DNA of 64,000 nucleotides from contig NZ_AP021903.1 of NCBI RefSeq assembly GCF_018326005.1, forward strand, positions 3,629,501-3,693,500, written 5' to 3'. The stretch comes from Pseudomonas sp. Seg1. Lineage in GTDB: Bacteria; Pseudomonadota; Gammaproteobacteria; Pseudomonadales; Pseudomonadaceae. Within the stretch, counting starts at the first letter, position 1. Each line of letters begins with the position of its first letter. This document shows, in pieces, positions 52,739 through 62,241 of this stretch. Under the pieces are notes generated by a model. The model was given only the letters and a program-made list of their open reading frames with translations, did not search any database and was not told where the DNA came from. A program made the position numbers and the translations under genes.

Positions 52739-55384
52739 ATGGATATTTCCAGTTATGCGGCGCCTGCTCCACCCCGGCAAAGTGCCGTCACCCGTCGCCT
52801 GGCGGTCGCCGTTGGCGCGCTGTTCATCACCGGTGTGATCGCAGCGATCGTTGCCCTGCTCGGCATCGCCAACCGGCTCGACAGCGAAGAAATCAACAAA
52901 ACCCGGTTCTATTCCGCTCGCGCCGTGGAAAACCGCATCACTGCGTCAAAAAACTACATCACCAGTTACGCCAACTGGACCACAGCGTATGAGCACCTCG
53001 GCGATCAGGTCGACACGAACTGGGCCTATACCGAGCAAAATGTCGGCAAAACCCTGTTCACCACGGACGGCTATGACGGCGTGTTTGTGCTGGATCGCGA
53101 GCGGACCAAATACGCCGTGGTTCGCGGACAAATGCTCGACTCGGACATCTCCGCGTTTCTCGGGGCCAGTGCCGCGTCGCTGCTGGATCAGGTGCAAAGT
53201 CAAAGCGACCTGACCCAGGCCGTCAGCAGCTATTCACTGTTCGAGGGCTGGCCGGCACTGGTCTCGGCGGCGGCGATCTTGCCCAACGATGAACGGCCAC
53301 TGGACCCCGCGCAGAAAGCCTCGGTGCTGGTGTTCGTCGAGAAGCTCACCCCGACCAAGCTGCGCAAGATCGGCAGCGGTTATGGCTTGAACAACCTGAC
53401 TCTGGCACTGGATGAAACCCTTGATCCGGCCCGACCTCGGGTATCGCTGGACAACACGGGTTACAGCCTGATTGCAGATCTGGAACGCCCGGGGCGCCAG
53501 TTATTGTGGTCATTGCTGCCTACCCTCGGCGCAACAATGGTGGTGCTGATGTTGCTGACCGCGTACTTCTTTCGCCACGCCTTGCGCTCATCGCAATACG
53601 TCGACAAAAGTTTTGCAGTGATGCAGAGCTCGAATCTGGCGCTGGAAAGTGCCAACCGTGGACTTGAAGCCAGTGAAGAACGTTTTCGTGCGGTGGCAGA
53701 AGCCGCTTCGGACTGGATCTGGGAAGTTGATCGGGATCTGTCGCTGACCTATTTATCGGCACGGTTCAGTGAAGTGACCGGTTATCCGCAAACCTTCTGG
53801 CTAGGTCAAGGCATCAGCCAACTGTTGTTCTGCGACACCACGCCGCTGGAACTGTGGCTGAAAAAACTCACTGAAGAAGGCCATGCCAGCGACTTGCGTT
53901 GCACCTACCGCGACCATTCCGGCCAGCAACGTCACTGTCGCCTCTCCGCGCGCCCGATCTTCGACAAGCATGCCGTCATCGGTTATCGCGGCACCGCCAG
54001 CGACATCACCGACGAAGTCGCCGCCCATGCACAGATCCAGCACCTGTCCATGCATGATGCCCTGACCGGCCTGCCCAACCGCAACAAACTGGCGCGTTAT
54101 CTGGATGAGGCACTGATGCTTCGCGAGCACGCGCCAGCGCTGTCATTGTTGATGATCGATCTGGACAACTTCAAACCGATCAACGACTCACTCGGCCACC
54201 CTGCCGGTGATGCAGTGCTGCAAGAAGTCGCCGCCCGCCTGCGTGAATGCACCCGCGACGACGACATTGTCGCCCGCCTCGGCGGCGACGAATTCGTCGT
54301 GGTGCTCAACGGTATGGACAGCCGCCACGAAATCGACAAGTTCTGCACACGCCTGATCGGCAGCCTGCATCAACCGGTGATCTTCGAAGATCATCCGCTG
54401 CACATCGGCGCCAGCATCGGCATCGCCCTCAGTCGCCGCCACGGTTTCGCCCCCGGCGAGCTGATCCGCTACGCCGACATCGCGCTGTATCAGGCCAAAT
54501 CCGAGGGCAAGAACACCTGGTGTTATTTCGAAGCGCACATGAGCGACCAGATCCAGACGCGCCGGCAACTGGAGGACGATATGCGCCATGCGCTCAAGCA
54601 CAACGAATTCGTCCTGCACTATCAACCGCGCTACAAGGTCGACGGCAAGCAGATTGTCTCAGTCGAGGCACTGGTGCGCTGGCAACATCCAACCAAGGGC
54701 CTGCTTGGGCCGGACCTGTTTATCCCGCTGGCGGAGCAGACCGATCTGATCGTCCCGCTCGGTCGCTGGGTGTTGCGCGAAGCCTGCGAGACGGCGTTGA
54801 GCTGGCCGGAAGACATTCTGCTGTCGGTCAACCTTTCCCCGGCGCAGTTTGCCGTGACCGACGTGGTTGAGGATGTCCGCGAAGTGCTGGTTGCCACACG
54901 TTTTCCGGCGAGTCGCCTGGAGCTGGAAATCACCGAAAACGTCATGCTCAACGATACCGACGGCGCGCTGACCACCATGAATGCGCTGAAAGAACTGGGC
55001 GTGCGCCTGAACATGGACGACTTTGGCACCGGTTACTCGTCACTGGGTTACCTGCGCGCATATCCGTTCGACGGGATCAAGATCGACAAGCGTTTTATCG
55101 CCTCGATCAGCAGCGGCGCCAATGACCGGGCGGTGGTGCAAGCCATCATTGGTCTGGGCAAAGCCATGGGCCTGACGGTCACAGCTGAGGGCGTCGAAAC
55201 CGAAGAGCAACTGGATATTCTTGGCGTGGATCAGTGCAATGAAGTGCAGGGGTATTTCATGAGCCGCCCGATCGACAAAGCGGCGTTCGCACGCCTGTTG
55301 CAAACGTCGAGAAGCGCACAGCCGGCTAAACCGAAAGCAAAAAAAGACCGCTCTCGCAGCGGCCTTAATCTGGAGGGTTTATAG
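52739..55384 (+). CDS. CHASE4-PAS-GGDEF-EAL cyclic-di-GMP signalling protein
   Basis: I chose the ATG giving MDISSYAAPAPPRQSAV, which leaves a proper first membrane segment (about 20-45). The 881-residue protein has a periplasmic CHASE4 domain (about 50-250), a second membrane segment (about 258-278), a PAS domain (about 312-425), GGDEF (515-519, intact) with I-site R506-D-D-D509, and an EAL domain with VSVEALVRWQHP and NMDDFGTGYSSLGYL. Both synthesis and hydrolysis motifs are complete, so it may switch between the two or act mainly as a phosphodiesterase. Its last codons contain a hairpin (GACCGCT/AGCGGCC) that may end transcription. Confidence 0.94.
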   Translation: MDISSYAAPAPPRQSAVTRRLAVAVGALFITGVIAAIVALLGIANRLDSEEINKTRFYSARAVENRITASKNYITSYANWTTAYEHLGDQVDTNWAYTEQNVGKTLFTTDGYDGVFVLDRERTKYAVVRGQMLDSDISAFLGASAASLLDQVQSQSDLTQAVSSYSLFEGWPALVSAAAILPNDERPLDPAQKASVLVFVEKLTPTKLRKIGSGYGLNNLTLALDETLDPARPRVSLDNTGYSLIADLERPGRQLLWSLLPTLGATMVVLMLLTAYFFRHALRSSQYVDKSFAVMQSSNLALESANRGLEASEERFRAVAEAASDWIWEVDRDLSLTYLSARFSEVTGYPQTFWLGQGISQLLFCDTTPLELWLKKLTEEGHASDLRCTYRDHSGQQRHCRLSARPIFDKHAVIGYRGTASDITDEVAAHAQIQHLSMHDALTGLPNRNKLARYLDEALMLREHAPALSLLMIDLDNFKPINDSLGHPAGDAVLQEVAARLRECTRDDDIVARLGGDEFVVVLNGMDSRHEIDKFCTRLIGSLHQPVIFEDHPLHIGASIGIALSRRHGFAPGELIRYADIALYQAKSEGKNTWCYFEAHMSDQIQTRRQLEDDMRHALKHNEFVLHYQPRYKVDGKQIVSVEALVRWQHPTKGLLGPDLFIPLAEQTDLIVPLGRWVLREACETALSWPEDILLSVNLSPAQFAVTDVVEDVREVLVATRFPASRLELEITENVMLNDTDGALTTMNALKELGVRLNMDDFGTGYSSLGYLRAYPFDGIKIDKRFIASISSGANDRAVVQAIIGLGKAMGLTVTAEGVETEEQLDILGVDQCNEVQGYFMSRPIDKAAFARLLQTSRSAQPAKPKAKKDRSRSGLNLEGL

Positions 55385-55415
55385 CGCCGATCAACCGGTA
55401 TTCGCATGGGCCGTT

Positions 55416-55631
55416 TCAGCCGGGTGTCTGATCCGCATCGCCCCGGAACACGCTGCCCGCATCCCGCACCAGTTGCCGCCATTCGGCGCTGGTGATCAGT
55501 CCCTGCTCCTCCATTTCATCGGCTGCCTTGAGCAACTCGTCGTACTGCTCCTCCGGGTCCATCCGCAGTTGCGACTGCGTCGCCAGTTTGCGCCATGCCG
55601 CCAGTAATTCTTTCTTGCGCTGATCGAACAT
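55416..55631 (-). CDS. Small hypothetical protein
   Basis: I chose the ATG giving MFDQRKKELLAAWRK; the same frame is open about 80 codons further upstream but reads unlike a protein there. The 71-residue product is helical and charged (DPEEQYDELLKAADEMEEQG). No motif is known to me. It is a convergent neighbour of the cyclic-di-GMP gene. Confidence 0.65.
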   Translation of the reverse strand: MFDQRKKELLAAWRKLATQSQLRMDPEEQYDELLKAADEMEEQGLITSAEWRQLVRDAGSVFRGDADQTPG

Positions 55632-55797
55632 AGGTTTTTCTCGTGAAGGACTCACTCGGTAGAAAGAAACCTCCTCCCGGAGGTTCAGCGCAGTCGACGG
55701 GCGGATTACCGCACCTGTGATCTTCCTCACATATCCGGCGCTCTGTATCATTCGCCCCCTCCCCCGACGCTGCACGCCAAGCCCGCAAGGAACGCGC

Positions 55798-56622
55798 ATG
55801 AACTTCTTCAAAAAGCTGTTCACCTCATCGAAAAAACCTGCCATACAGGCCCCGGAACACGCCGAAGAGCACATCGAGTCGTTCGGTTATGACGACCTGA
55901 GCGAGGCTGAAAAAGCCAACTTCGCCGAGCGTGAAGCCAGCCAGAAAGCCCTGGATCGGCATTGGAATGCTATCGGCACCAGCGAAAAAGACGTCCTTGG
56001 TTACATGATCAGCCCGAGTTTCATGGGCGGCCCCGACTGGCCATCAACCCGGCAAGCCTACCGCGTGGTGCGTCGTGGTGACTCGATCATCCTCACGACC
56101 GAAGGCATGTCAGACCCGTTCGATGGCGCCGAAGGCATGGGCAATGGTTTCGAGATGGAGTTGTTCATCGAAACATCGGACATTCCCGAGCATGCGCTCG
56201 GCGCGCCGGGTGACGTCGACCCCTTCCAGCGCAGTTGGGCATTCGAGCTGTTGAAACACCTCGCGGCCGAAGTGGCGCACGCTGGCGGGCTGGTCCATCG
56301 GCTGGAGAAATACGGTTCGATGTCGTATGAAATTCCGGGCTTCAGCAAATCGGATTACATGAGCGAGCAACTGCCCGCGCATTTCGTCACCGACGACGAC
56401 ATGACCGGCATGGTGATTGGCGCTCCCGAGCCGGATTTCTCCACCCGCATCGATGACATGCCTTTGTCGCCGGTCAGACTGGTCTGCGTGACATTGATCA
56501 CCGCTGCCGAGCTCGAATACATACGTACGGGTGGGCAAAGCGCGCGGGATGATCTGGTTGCCCGCCTGAAGGAAGCCGGTGTCGGGCATATCAGCCGTCT
56601 TGATCGTGCCAGCGTGGTGTGA
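55798..56622 (+). CDS. Suppressor-of-fused-domain protein
   Basis: The 274-residue protein begins MNFFKKLFTSSKKPAIQ. From about residue 65 it has the SUFU-like pattern: RQAYRVVRRGDSIILTTEGMSDPF, NGFEMELFIE, WAFELLKHLAAEVAH, MPLSPVRLVCVTLITAAELEYI and a final DDLVARLKEAGVG. Bacterial SUFU proteins are mostly thought to be immunity or stress proteins; this longer chromosomal form stands alone, with no toxin gene nearby. The start is the first ATG with AAGGAACGCGC upstream; a frame extending 27 codons further has no support. Confidence 0.7.
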   Translation: MNFFKKLFTSSKKPAIQAPEHAEEHIESFGYDDLSEAEKANFAEREASQKALDRHWNAIGTSEKDVLGYMISPSFMGGPDWPSTRQAYRVVRRGDSIILTTEGMSDPFDGAEGMGNGFEMELFIETSDIPEHALGAPGDVDPFQRSWAFELLKHLAAEVAHAGGLVHRLEKYGSMSYEIPGFSKSDYMSEQLPAHFVTDDDMTGMVIGAPEPDFSTRIDDMPLSPVRLVCVTLITAAELEYIRTGGQSARDDLVARLKEAGVGHISRLDRASVV

Positions 56623-56783
56623 CCCGGCGCGTCGCTGGCCCGCAGTAGCGTTGTTGCCACCGCGCAGTGAGCTGGCTGCGCGTGTCGGATTTACCGGCAG
56701 AAAGCAAATTCCCATGTGTTTACTTCGTTCTTTCTTACGTCGCAATGTTCATTGCCTGCCCCTGTCTGCCTGGAGTTTTCTCG

Positions 56784-58913
56784 ATGTCCGCGACCAAATC
56801 CCTGCCCACTGCCCTGCTGGGCCTGGCCCTCGCCTGTCCGGCGATGGCTGAGACTCAAGGTCTGGAACTGGGACAAGTGCTGATTTCGGCCGAGGATCGC
56901 AGCGGCTCGGACGCGGCAGTCGAGGACGCCAAGTCCCGGCTCGCGCAAGTGCCCGGGGGCACCAACGTGGTCGATATGCGCCAGCCGTTACAGGGCCGCG
57001 TGGCGAGCAATCAGGATGTCTTGGCCTATCAGCCGGGGGTCTATGCGCAATCGGCGGGCAACGAAGGGGTGAAGATTTCGATTCGCGGCTCGGGCATCAA
57101 CCGTGCACCGGGCGCGCATGCTTCGGGGCTGTACACGATGCTCGACGGCTTGCCGCTGACCGGCCCCGGCGGCACGCCTTACGAATTGCTTGAACCACTG
57201 TGGGTCGACCATGTGGAAGTGCTGCGCGGTGCCAACGGCTTTGATCGTGGCTCGCTGGCCTTGGGCGGCGCTATCGATTACGTCAGCCACACGGGCTACG
57301 AAGCGCCGAAGCTGCAAGTGCGTTACGCCACCGGCAGCCATGGTTATCAGCAGCGTCAGGTGAGTTCCGGGCAGGTGCTGGGCGACTTCGATTACTACGT
57401 GTCGCTGACCGATTCGAACGCCGACGGCTATCAGGATCACACCGCCAGCGAGAGCCAGGGTGTGATCGCCAACTTCGATTATCGCTTCAACCCGAACCTG
57501 GAAACGCGCTTCTACATTCGTTATCGCCAGACCGACAACGACCTCGCCGGGCGCGTGACCAAGCATTCCATCGAACACGACCCGCGCGCGGCCAACCCGG
57601 CTTATGTATCCCGCGACGACAGCCGCAAACAACCGGGCAGCACCTTCATCGGCAACAAAACCACGTTCTACATCGACGACGACTCGAGCATCCAGACCGG
57701 CCTCGTCTACCACGACTATCCGATGGACCTGCGCGAAGGCCCGAACCGCTTGAAGGTGGCCTACACCGATGTCAGCGGCACCTTCGATTACAAGCGCCGC
57801 GACACCTTGTGGGGCATGGAAAGCCATAGCAATGTGGGCCTGCGCGTGACCAAGCACTTGCCCAATGACGGCGCGAGCGAGCTGGTGCGCATTCCTACCG
57901 CGCCCAACACATCTGGCTATGCACCGGGCACGCATATGCGCAACTTCACTTATCAGGGCTCGGACACTGTCCTGCATTTTGGCAACGATCTGGAAATCGC
58001 TGACGACCTGTGGCTGACCACCGGCCTCGCCGCCATCTACACCCGTCGCGAAAGTGCCGTCACCTACCCGCAAAGCGGCGGCAAAACCAGCATGAACGAC
58101 TGGGACTACGCCCCCCGCCTGGGCCTGCGTTATCAGGTAACGCCTGATCTGCAAGTATTCGGCAACCTCAGCCGTTCGGTCGAAGCTCCGCACCCGTGGT
58201 CGCTGATCTACAGCTCCAACGTTCGCTTCCCGAAAGACAGCGGTGCGGCGACCGGCACCCAGCGCGACCCGATCAAACTGCAAAACCAGACCGCCACCAC
58301 CCTCGAACTCGGCGGTCGCGGCGACAGCGCCTTCGGCGAATGGAGCCTGGCCTGGTATTACGCACAAGTGCGTCACGAATTGCTTTCCGTGCTGCCCGAC
58401 GCCAACGCGGTCACGCCTTATGAGCTCAACGCCAGCCCCACCGTACATCAAGGCGTCGAAGCCAGTTTGAACAGCAAACTCTGGTCAGCCGATGACGGCC
58501 GCCAACTGAGCCTGCGTCAGGCGTATACCTTCAGCGATTTCCACTACCGCGATGATGATCGCTTCAGTGATAACCGCCTGCCGGGATTGCCGATGCACTA
58601 CTACCAGGGGGAATTACGCTACGACTGGCCGCAAGGATTCTTTGCGGCGATGAATACCCAATTGGTGTCGAAAGTTGCCGTGGATTACGCCAATAGTTAC
58701 TACGCCGATCCGTACGCGCTATTTGGCGCGACGCTGGGTTACAACGCACCGAAGGGCGACTGGCAGACCTGGCTGGACCTGCGCAACCTGACCAACAAGC
58801 ACTACGCAGCAACGGTGACGCCGGGGTATGACGACAAAGGGCTGGATGCCGCGCGGTCTACGCCGGGTGAGGGAATGGGGGTGTATGTCGGGGTGTCGTG
58901 GAGTTTGCTCTGA
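56784..58913 (+). CDS. TonB-dependent outer-membrane receptor
   Basis: The chosen start (MSATKSLPTALLGLALA, GGAG upstream) gives a signal peptide cleaved at AMA-ET. The 709-residue receptor has a plug (QDVLAYQPGVYAQSAG, KISIRGSGINRAPGAHASG, EVLRGANGFDRGSLALGGAIDYV) and a barrel ending VYVGVSWSLL with terminal aromatic-rich strand. The ligand group is unclear; it differs from the siderophore receptor upstream in the window. No Fur box or regulator is seen close by. Confidence 0.9.
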   Translation: MSATKSLPTALLGLALACPAMAETQGLELGQVLISAEDRSGSDAAVEDAKSRLAQVPGGTNVVDMRQPLQGRVASNQDVLAYQPGVYAQSAGNEGVKISIRGSGINRAPGAHASGLYTMLDGLPLTGPGGTPYELLEPLWVDHVEVLRGANGFDRGSLALGGAIDYVSHTGYEAPKLQVRYATGSHGYQQRQVSSGQVLGDFDYYVSLTDSNADGYQDHTASESQGVIANFDYRFNPNLETRFYIRYRQTDNDLAGRVTKHSIEHDPRAANPAYVSRDDSRKQPGSTFIGNKTTFYIDDDSSIQTGLVYHDYPMDLREGPNRLKVAYTDVSGTFDYKRRDTLWGMESHSNVGLRVTKHLPNDGASELVRIPTAPNTSGYAPGTHMRNFTYQGSDTVLHFGNDLEIADDLWLTTGLAAIYTRRESAVTYPQSGGKTSMNDWDYAPRLGLRYQVTPDLQVFGNLSRSVEAPHPWSLIYSSNVRFPKDSGAATGTQRDPIKLQNQTATTLELGGRGDSAFGEWSLAWYYAQVRHELLSVLPDANAVTPYELNASPTVHQGVEASLNSKLWSADDGRQLSLRQAYTFSDFHYRDDDRFSDNRLPGLPMHYYQGELRYDWPQGFFAAMNTQLVSKVAVDYANSYYADPYALFGATLGYNAPKGDWQTWLDLRNLTNKHYAATVTPGYDDKGLDAARSTPGEGMGVYVGVSWSLL

Positions 58914-58988
58914 GGGCACTGCTCGGCGCGGTATCCATGCCGACGCTGCGATTTTTGAGAAGATCGCAGTCGCCCAGAAACGTTTAAC

Positions 58989-59504
58989 TCAGCGAAACAT
59001 TCGTTCCTGCATCAGCGTGCTCGGGATCAGCAGCGTCTGGGTGTAATAAGCCTTGTAGCCATACGCCGTAATACGCACTTTGCACGGAATAAAAGACTGC
59101 TTGATCAGTAAAGGCCTGATGGCTTCGTAGTCATTCAGATCGTGTTGAGTTCCGTCGGGTCTGACATTATAGAAAAGAAGCTCAGTGGTGAATTCATAGC
59201 CGGATGGATTCTCGCTGTTTTCCTCGACACGACCTTCGGCTTTTACGTTGATAGCGTGTTCTGATGAGAACTCCATATCTCCGTCTAATGAACAGATCAA
59301 TGTCGGATTGAGTTGATTGGATCTTTCGTAATGATTGAAAGCAATCAACAAATTCACGGTCGAGCTGAAATTCACAATAAAAGAATTATTGGCGCTTTTC
59401 TCGAAAGACAACAGCGCAAGTTCGGCTGGAGGTATGACAGGTGTTTTGGCGCACCCGGCGCAGAGCAGCATCAAGAAGACACTAACGCAATGAGAGGAAT
59501 TCAT
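58989..59504 (-). CDS. Hypothetical lipoprotein
   Basis: The 171-residue protein has a lipobox LLCAGC (about 13-18). The mature part is beta-rich (ANNSFIVNFSSTVNLLIAFNHYE, SGYEFTTELLFYNVRPDG) with two cysteines. It is more AT-rich than the receptor gene it follows convergently. Family and function are unknown to me. It opens a block of small accessory genes that ends at the tRNA cluster. Confidence 0.75.
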   Translation of the reverse strand: MNSSHCVSVFLMLLCAGCAKTPVIPPAELALLSFEKSANNSFIVNFSSTVNLLIAFNHYERSNQLNPTLICSLDGDMEFSSEHAINVKAEGRVEENSENPSGYEFTTELLFYNVRPDGTQHDLNDYEAIRPLLIKQSFIPCKVRITAYGYKAYYTQTLLIPSTLMQERMFR

Positions 59505-59623
59505 GGATCAGACCCGCTTTCAAGGTCGCGGCGCCCGATAGATCAGGGTCACGGGGAGAAACTCTGCCACCGCTGAGTTCATTAAGCGATCAGGGAAACC
59601 CTGACAGGGACGATCGCAAAAGA

Positions 59624-59652
59624 GCGCGTGGCCGTCATGAAAGACCACGCGC
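59624..59652 (-). terminator. Terminator of the small membrane protein gene
   Basis: On the minus strand GCGCGTGG and CCACGCGC form an 8-base stem with a 13-base loop, followed by TCTTTT. It lies 21 bases behind the stop of the membrane protein gene. Confidence 0.75.
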
Positions 59653-59672
59653 ATCCTGTTTACCTTTTGTAC

Positions 59673-59972
59673 TTAGTGCAGGTTGAGCAAGGCGAACAGC
59701 CCAACGATAACCATCAGCACCGACATGTACTGCATCGGCACGAAGAACAACGTGTGCTTTTTGCGGAAAACGACTTCGCCGCCAGTGGCGGGGTCAATGT
59801 AGGTTTTGCCCGGTGCGTTATTCAGCTTGTGACCAATAAAGGCATTAGCTGCAGCGGCAACCAGTAAGCCAACACCGACACCTAGCCCATTTGGAAGTCC
59901 GGCGAAAGAAATCAGACCCACCAATGGAATCAGAATAGAAAGAATGCCCCAGCCTTGCCAGATAAGAAACAT
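59673..59972 (-). CDS. Small integral membrane protein
   Basis: The 99-residue protein has three hydrophobic segments (about 3-25, 28-46 and 75-98). A short hydrophilic stretch between segments two and three has TYIDPATGGEVVFRKKHTLFFVP. The NAPGKTYIDPATG motif is what I remember from small conserved membrane proteins of unknown role. It is monocistronic with its own terminator. Confidence 0.8.
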   Translation of the reverse strand: MFLIWQGWGILSILIPLVGLISFAGLPNGLGVGVGLLVAAAANAFIGHKLNNAPGKTYIDPATGGEVVFRKKHTLFFVPMQYMSVLMVIVGLFALLNLH

Positions 59973-60149
59973 AACGCGTCCCTGTTAATTTTTGAGGCGC
60001 GCAATCTAACAAACAACTATGCGTTGCGGCAACAACTAGTAATATCTTTGTCCAGCCGATGACGGTACGTTTTTTTTGTGAGCGATGACAGGCAGAATGA
60101 AGCGCCCTTGTTGCCTTCCCGTTCATGTCTGATTTCAGGGAGTAGTCGA

Positions 60150-60950
60150 ATGGACATCACGAATCACCCGCAAGAGAACTCACTGGAGCAATCGCTCAGA
60201 CTGGCCGCCGACGAGCCTGCCCATCGGCCCGAGTTCTTCCGGATTTTGCTGAACTCCACTGTCTATGTTCTCGGTTCGACGGACGCTGAGGACGGCACAG
60301 TGGATCTGGAGGCCGGCAGCAAAGTCAGCATCGCGCATTGGGAAAAACCGGACGGTACTTCTGTCATCCCGTTTTTTTCCTCGCTGCAAACGCTACAGAA
60401 ATCGATAGACAGCGAGGAGTCCTACCTCGAGCTCCCGGCCAGATCCTTGTTCGAGATGACGCAAGGCACCCACCTCTTCCTGAATCCGAAATCGCCTTAT
60501 GGAAAAGAGTTCTTCCCGGAAGAGGTACGCAATCTGCTATCTGACCAAGTCGGCCAAAAGGCGACAGTCCGCAAGGTAGAAAAAGAAACCAAAGTGCTGC
60601 TCGGGCAACCGGCCCAGTACCCGTCGAAGATGGTGCAGTCGCTGACGCAACTACTGGCCAGCCACCGCAACGTGAAGCGTGCATTTCTTGCGCTGATGCA
60701 CGACACCTCGGTGGACGAGAAACCGCATCTGATCGTCGGTATCGAGGCCGATGGCGATATTGAACTGGTCATGCGCGAAGCGGGCAATGTCGCGGGAGAT
60801 ACGGCTCCCGACGGTGAGCCCGTAGACCTCTATCGCGTGTCTGAAAGCGAGTCAGGGCTTAGCGACTATTTCCTTGAACAAACGACGCCTTTCTACGAAC
60901 GCAAACAAGTGAGCAAGTGGCGTTCGATCTTTGGTTTTGGCAAGAAATGA
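60150..60950 (+). CDS. SseB-family protein (enhanced serine sensitivity)
   Basis: I chose the ATG giving MDITNHPQENSLEQSL with AGGGAG upstream. The 266-residue protein has an SseB N-terminal domain (about 12-130, FFRILLNSTVYVLG, IPFFSSLQTLQKSI, GTHLFLNPKSPYGKEF). The SseB C-terminal domain follows (about 140-220, VLLGQPAQYPSKMVQSLTQLL, VKRAFLALMHD). Such proteins also occur as immunity-like genes in polymorphic toxin loci, but no toxin gene is visible here. Confidence 0.85.
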   Translation: MDITNHPQENSLEQSLRLAADEPAHRPEFFRILLNSTVYVLGSTDAEDGTVDLEAGSKVSIAHWEKPDGTSVIPFFSSLQTLQKSIDSEESYLELPARSLFEMTQGTHLFLNPKSPYGKEFFPEEVRNLLSDQVGQKATVRKVEKETKVLLGQPAQYPSKMVQSLTQLLASHRNVKRAFLALMHDTSVDEKPHLIVGIEADGDIELVMREAGNVAGDTAPDGEPVDLYRVSESESGLSDYFLEQTTPFYERKQVSKWRSIFGFGKK

Positions 60951-60986
60951 CGGAGACCACGTTGCCCGGCCCCGGAAAAATCGCCC

Positions 60987-61382
60987 TCACCGATCAGGCT
61001 GCCATTGTGAATACCTGGGGAGACCTTCTCCTTCCAGCCAGGCGGCGTCATGCTCGGTCCAGATGTGATACTCAGCTTGGCTGCCAGGGTCTTCGTCCAA
61101 CGTGGCAACTCGCACGATCATAGCGGCTGAGCCGATTCGCTCAGCCGCGAGATGCGATCCGCAGTGGCAGCAGAAGTGTCGGATCTTCCCCGGAGACGAT
61201 TCGAAAGCCCTCAGTGCCGCCAGGCCCTGAGTCCATCTGAAATGCTCCCTTCGAACTCCAGCCGTAGAGACATACGCCGCTGCATGGGTCTTGCGGCAAG
61301 TCACGCAATGACAATGGCTGATCGGCATATCAATGCTGTCGATCTCATAACCTACGGCCCCACAGGCGCAGCTTCCTTTCAT
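60987..61382 (-). CDS. GFA (glutathione-dependent formaldehyde-activating) family protein
   Basis: The 131-residue protein has the zinc-binding pattern MKGSCACGAVGYE, then HCHCVTCRKTHAAAYVS and HFCCHCGSHLAAE. It matches the Mss4-like GFA fold. Members bind glutathione or act on small aldehydes, but the reaction of most is unproven. It converges with the SseB-like gene. Confidence 0.9.
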   Translation of the reverse strand: MKGSCACGAVGYEIDSIDMPISHCHCVTCRKTHAAAYVSTAGVRREHFRWTQGLAALRAFESSPGKIRHFCCHCGSHLAAERIGSAAMIVRVATLDEDPGSQAEYHIWTEHDAAWLEGEGLPRYSQWQPDR

Positions 61383-61443
61383 CTATCCTCCGGTTTTTGT
61401 CACGGCTTGGCCGCAGGTCGTCTGGATGCCAAAGCCCTGGAAG

Positions 61444-61650
61444 TTACAAGCACGTTGGAAAAGCGATAGTGTCTGCTATCAGTGTGAAGGGCAGATCAAG
61501 AATGATGAGAGGCCCCACCAAAGGCATCAAGCTTGTGAACTCCACTTTCGTCCCCTCGAAGCAGCTATAGCCCCCGTAAGAATCCGCAATGAGGAAGGCA
61601 CATCCACCGATTTGAGACGCGGCGAAAATCAGCATGAGCTTCCGTAGCAC
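61444..61650 (-). CDS. YceK/YidQ-family lipoprotein
   Basis: The 68-residue protein has a lipobox IGGC (about 14-17) and the family end DLPFTLIADTIAFP. YceK-like lipoproteins share YxG...CFEGTK and the DLPFSLxADTxxLP motif and have no assigned function. The ATG stands behind AAGTAATAAGGAAATTATG, with GGA 6 bases upstream. Confidence 0.8.
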   Translation of the reverse strand: MLRKLMLIFAASQIGGCAFLIADSYGGYSCFEGTKVEFTSLMPLVGPLIILDLPFTLIADTIAFPTCL

Positions 61651-61960
61651 ATAATTTCCTTATTACTTTTAAATTGACTGCCTTGAAGACGCTATCGGGA
61701 AAATTACCGAATGCCATCACACCTCCTGCCAGCACGCGCGGCACGGTGAGACGACAAACCGGACTCAGGGCTGCAGGCCTCGATGGATGTTGCGCATTTA
61801 ACCGAACAAAGAGATGCGAACACGCTTGAGCAGTACATCCGCAATCGTAATGGCAAAAAAGTCATGCCTACAAGGCGAATAGCGAACCATGGCCAAAATT
61901 GGGAACCGGAAACAAACAAGGGCTTGCATCAGCTTTCGCCCGCAAACCCTTGATTTAAGA
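61651..61960. other. Intergenic stretch without convincing gene
   Basis: Two short frames exist here (56 codons on plus, 71 on minus), but they overlap each other and the tRNA terminator, and have no ribosome site or recognisable protein pattern. I see no repeat of the tRNA-Leu 3' end that would mark an attachment site. Confidence 0.5.
61918..61951 (-). terminator. Hairpin behind tRNA-Leu
   Basis: On the minus strand AAGGGTTTGC pairs with GCAAGCCCTT (one G-T pair), then GTTTGTTT follows. It starts 10 bases behind the CCA end of tRNA-Leu, the expected place for its terminator. Confidence 0.6.
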
Positions 61961-62047
61961 TGGTGCCCGAAGCCGGAATCGAACCGGCACGCCCTTACGA
62001 GCGGGGGATTTTAAGTCCCATGCGTCTACCAGTTTCGCCATTCGGGC
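61961..62047 (-). tRNA. tRNA-Leu (TAA anticodon)
   Basis: The 87-base cloverleaf begins GCCCGAATGGCGAAACTGG and has anticodon TAA in GACTTAAAATCC. The long variable arm CCCGCTCGTAAGGGCG is typical of class II tRNAs. The T arm is GGTTCGATTCC, and the CCA end is encoded. tRNA-Leu genes are frequent integration sites. Confidence 0.97.
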
Positions 62048-62202
62048 GGTAGCGCGGTGTTGCTCTGTTCAACTGCCGAGTCGCAATCCTACAGGATCAG
62101 GCTCTAGCGGCAGTGCGGGAAATATATACATCACTCCCCAGTGAAGCAAGTTCGCAATGGCCGATTTTCAAGACTAAATCTTGCAGCACACTGTAAATAA
62201 AA

Positions 62203-62233
62203 AAGCTCCGTAAATCATGGATCTACGGAGCTT
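62203..62233 (-). terminator. Rho-independent terminator between tRNA-Cys and tRNA-Leu
   Basis: On the minus strand AAGCTCCGTA and TACGGAGCTT form a perfect 10-base stem with an 11-base loop, followed by TTTTATTTACA. It lies 8 bases behind the end of tRNA-Cys, so tRNA-Leu needs a promoter of its own or read-through. Confidence 0.85.
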
Positions 62234-62241
62234 GTTTATAG

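Noticed and set aside
61704..61919. A 71-codon minus-strand frame beside tRNA-Leu
   Set aside because: It overlaps the other doubtful frame, has no ribosome site and shows unusual composition.
61783..61953. A 56-codon plus-strand frame beside tRNA-Leu
   Set aside because: It has no ribosome site and includes the probable tRNA-Leu terminator hairpin. No protein family is recognised.
61961..62047. Attachment site of a genomic island at tRNA-Leu
   Set aside because: I found no second copy of the tRNA 3' end and no integrase gene in the window.
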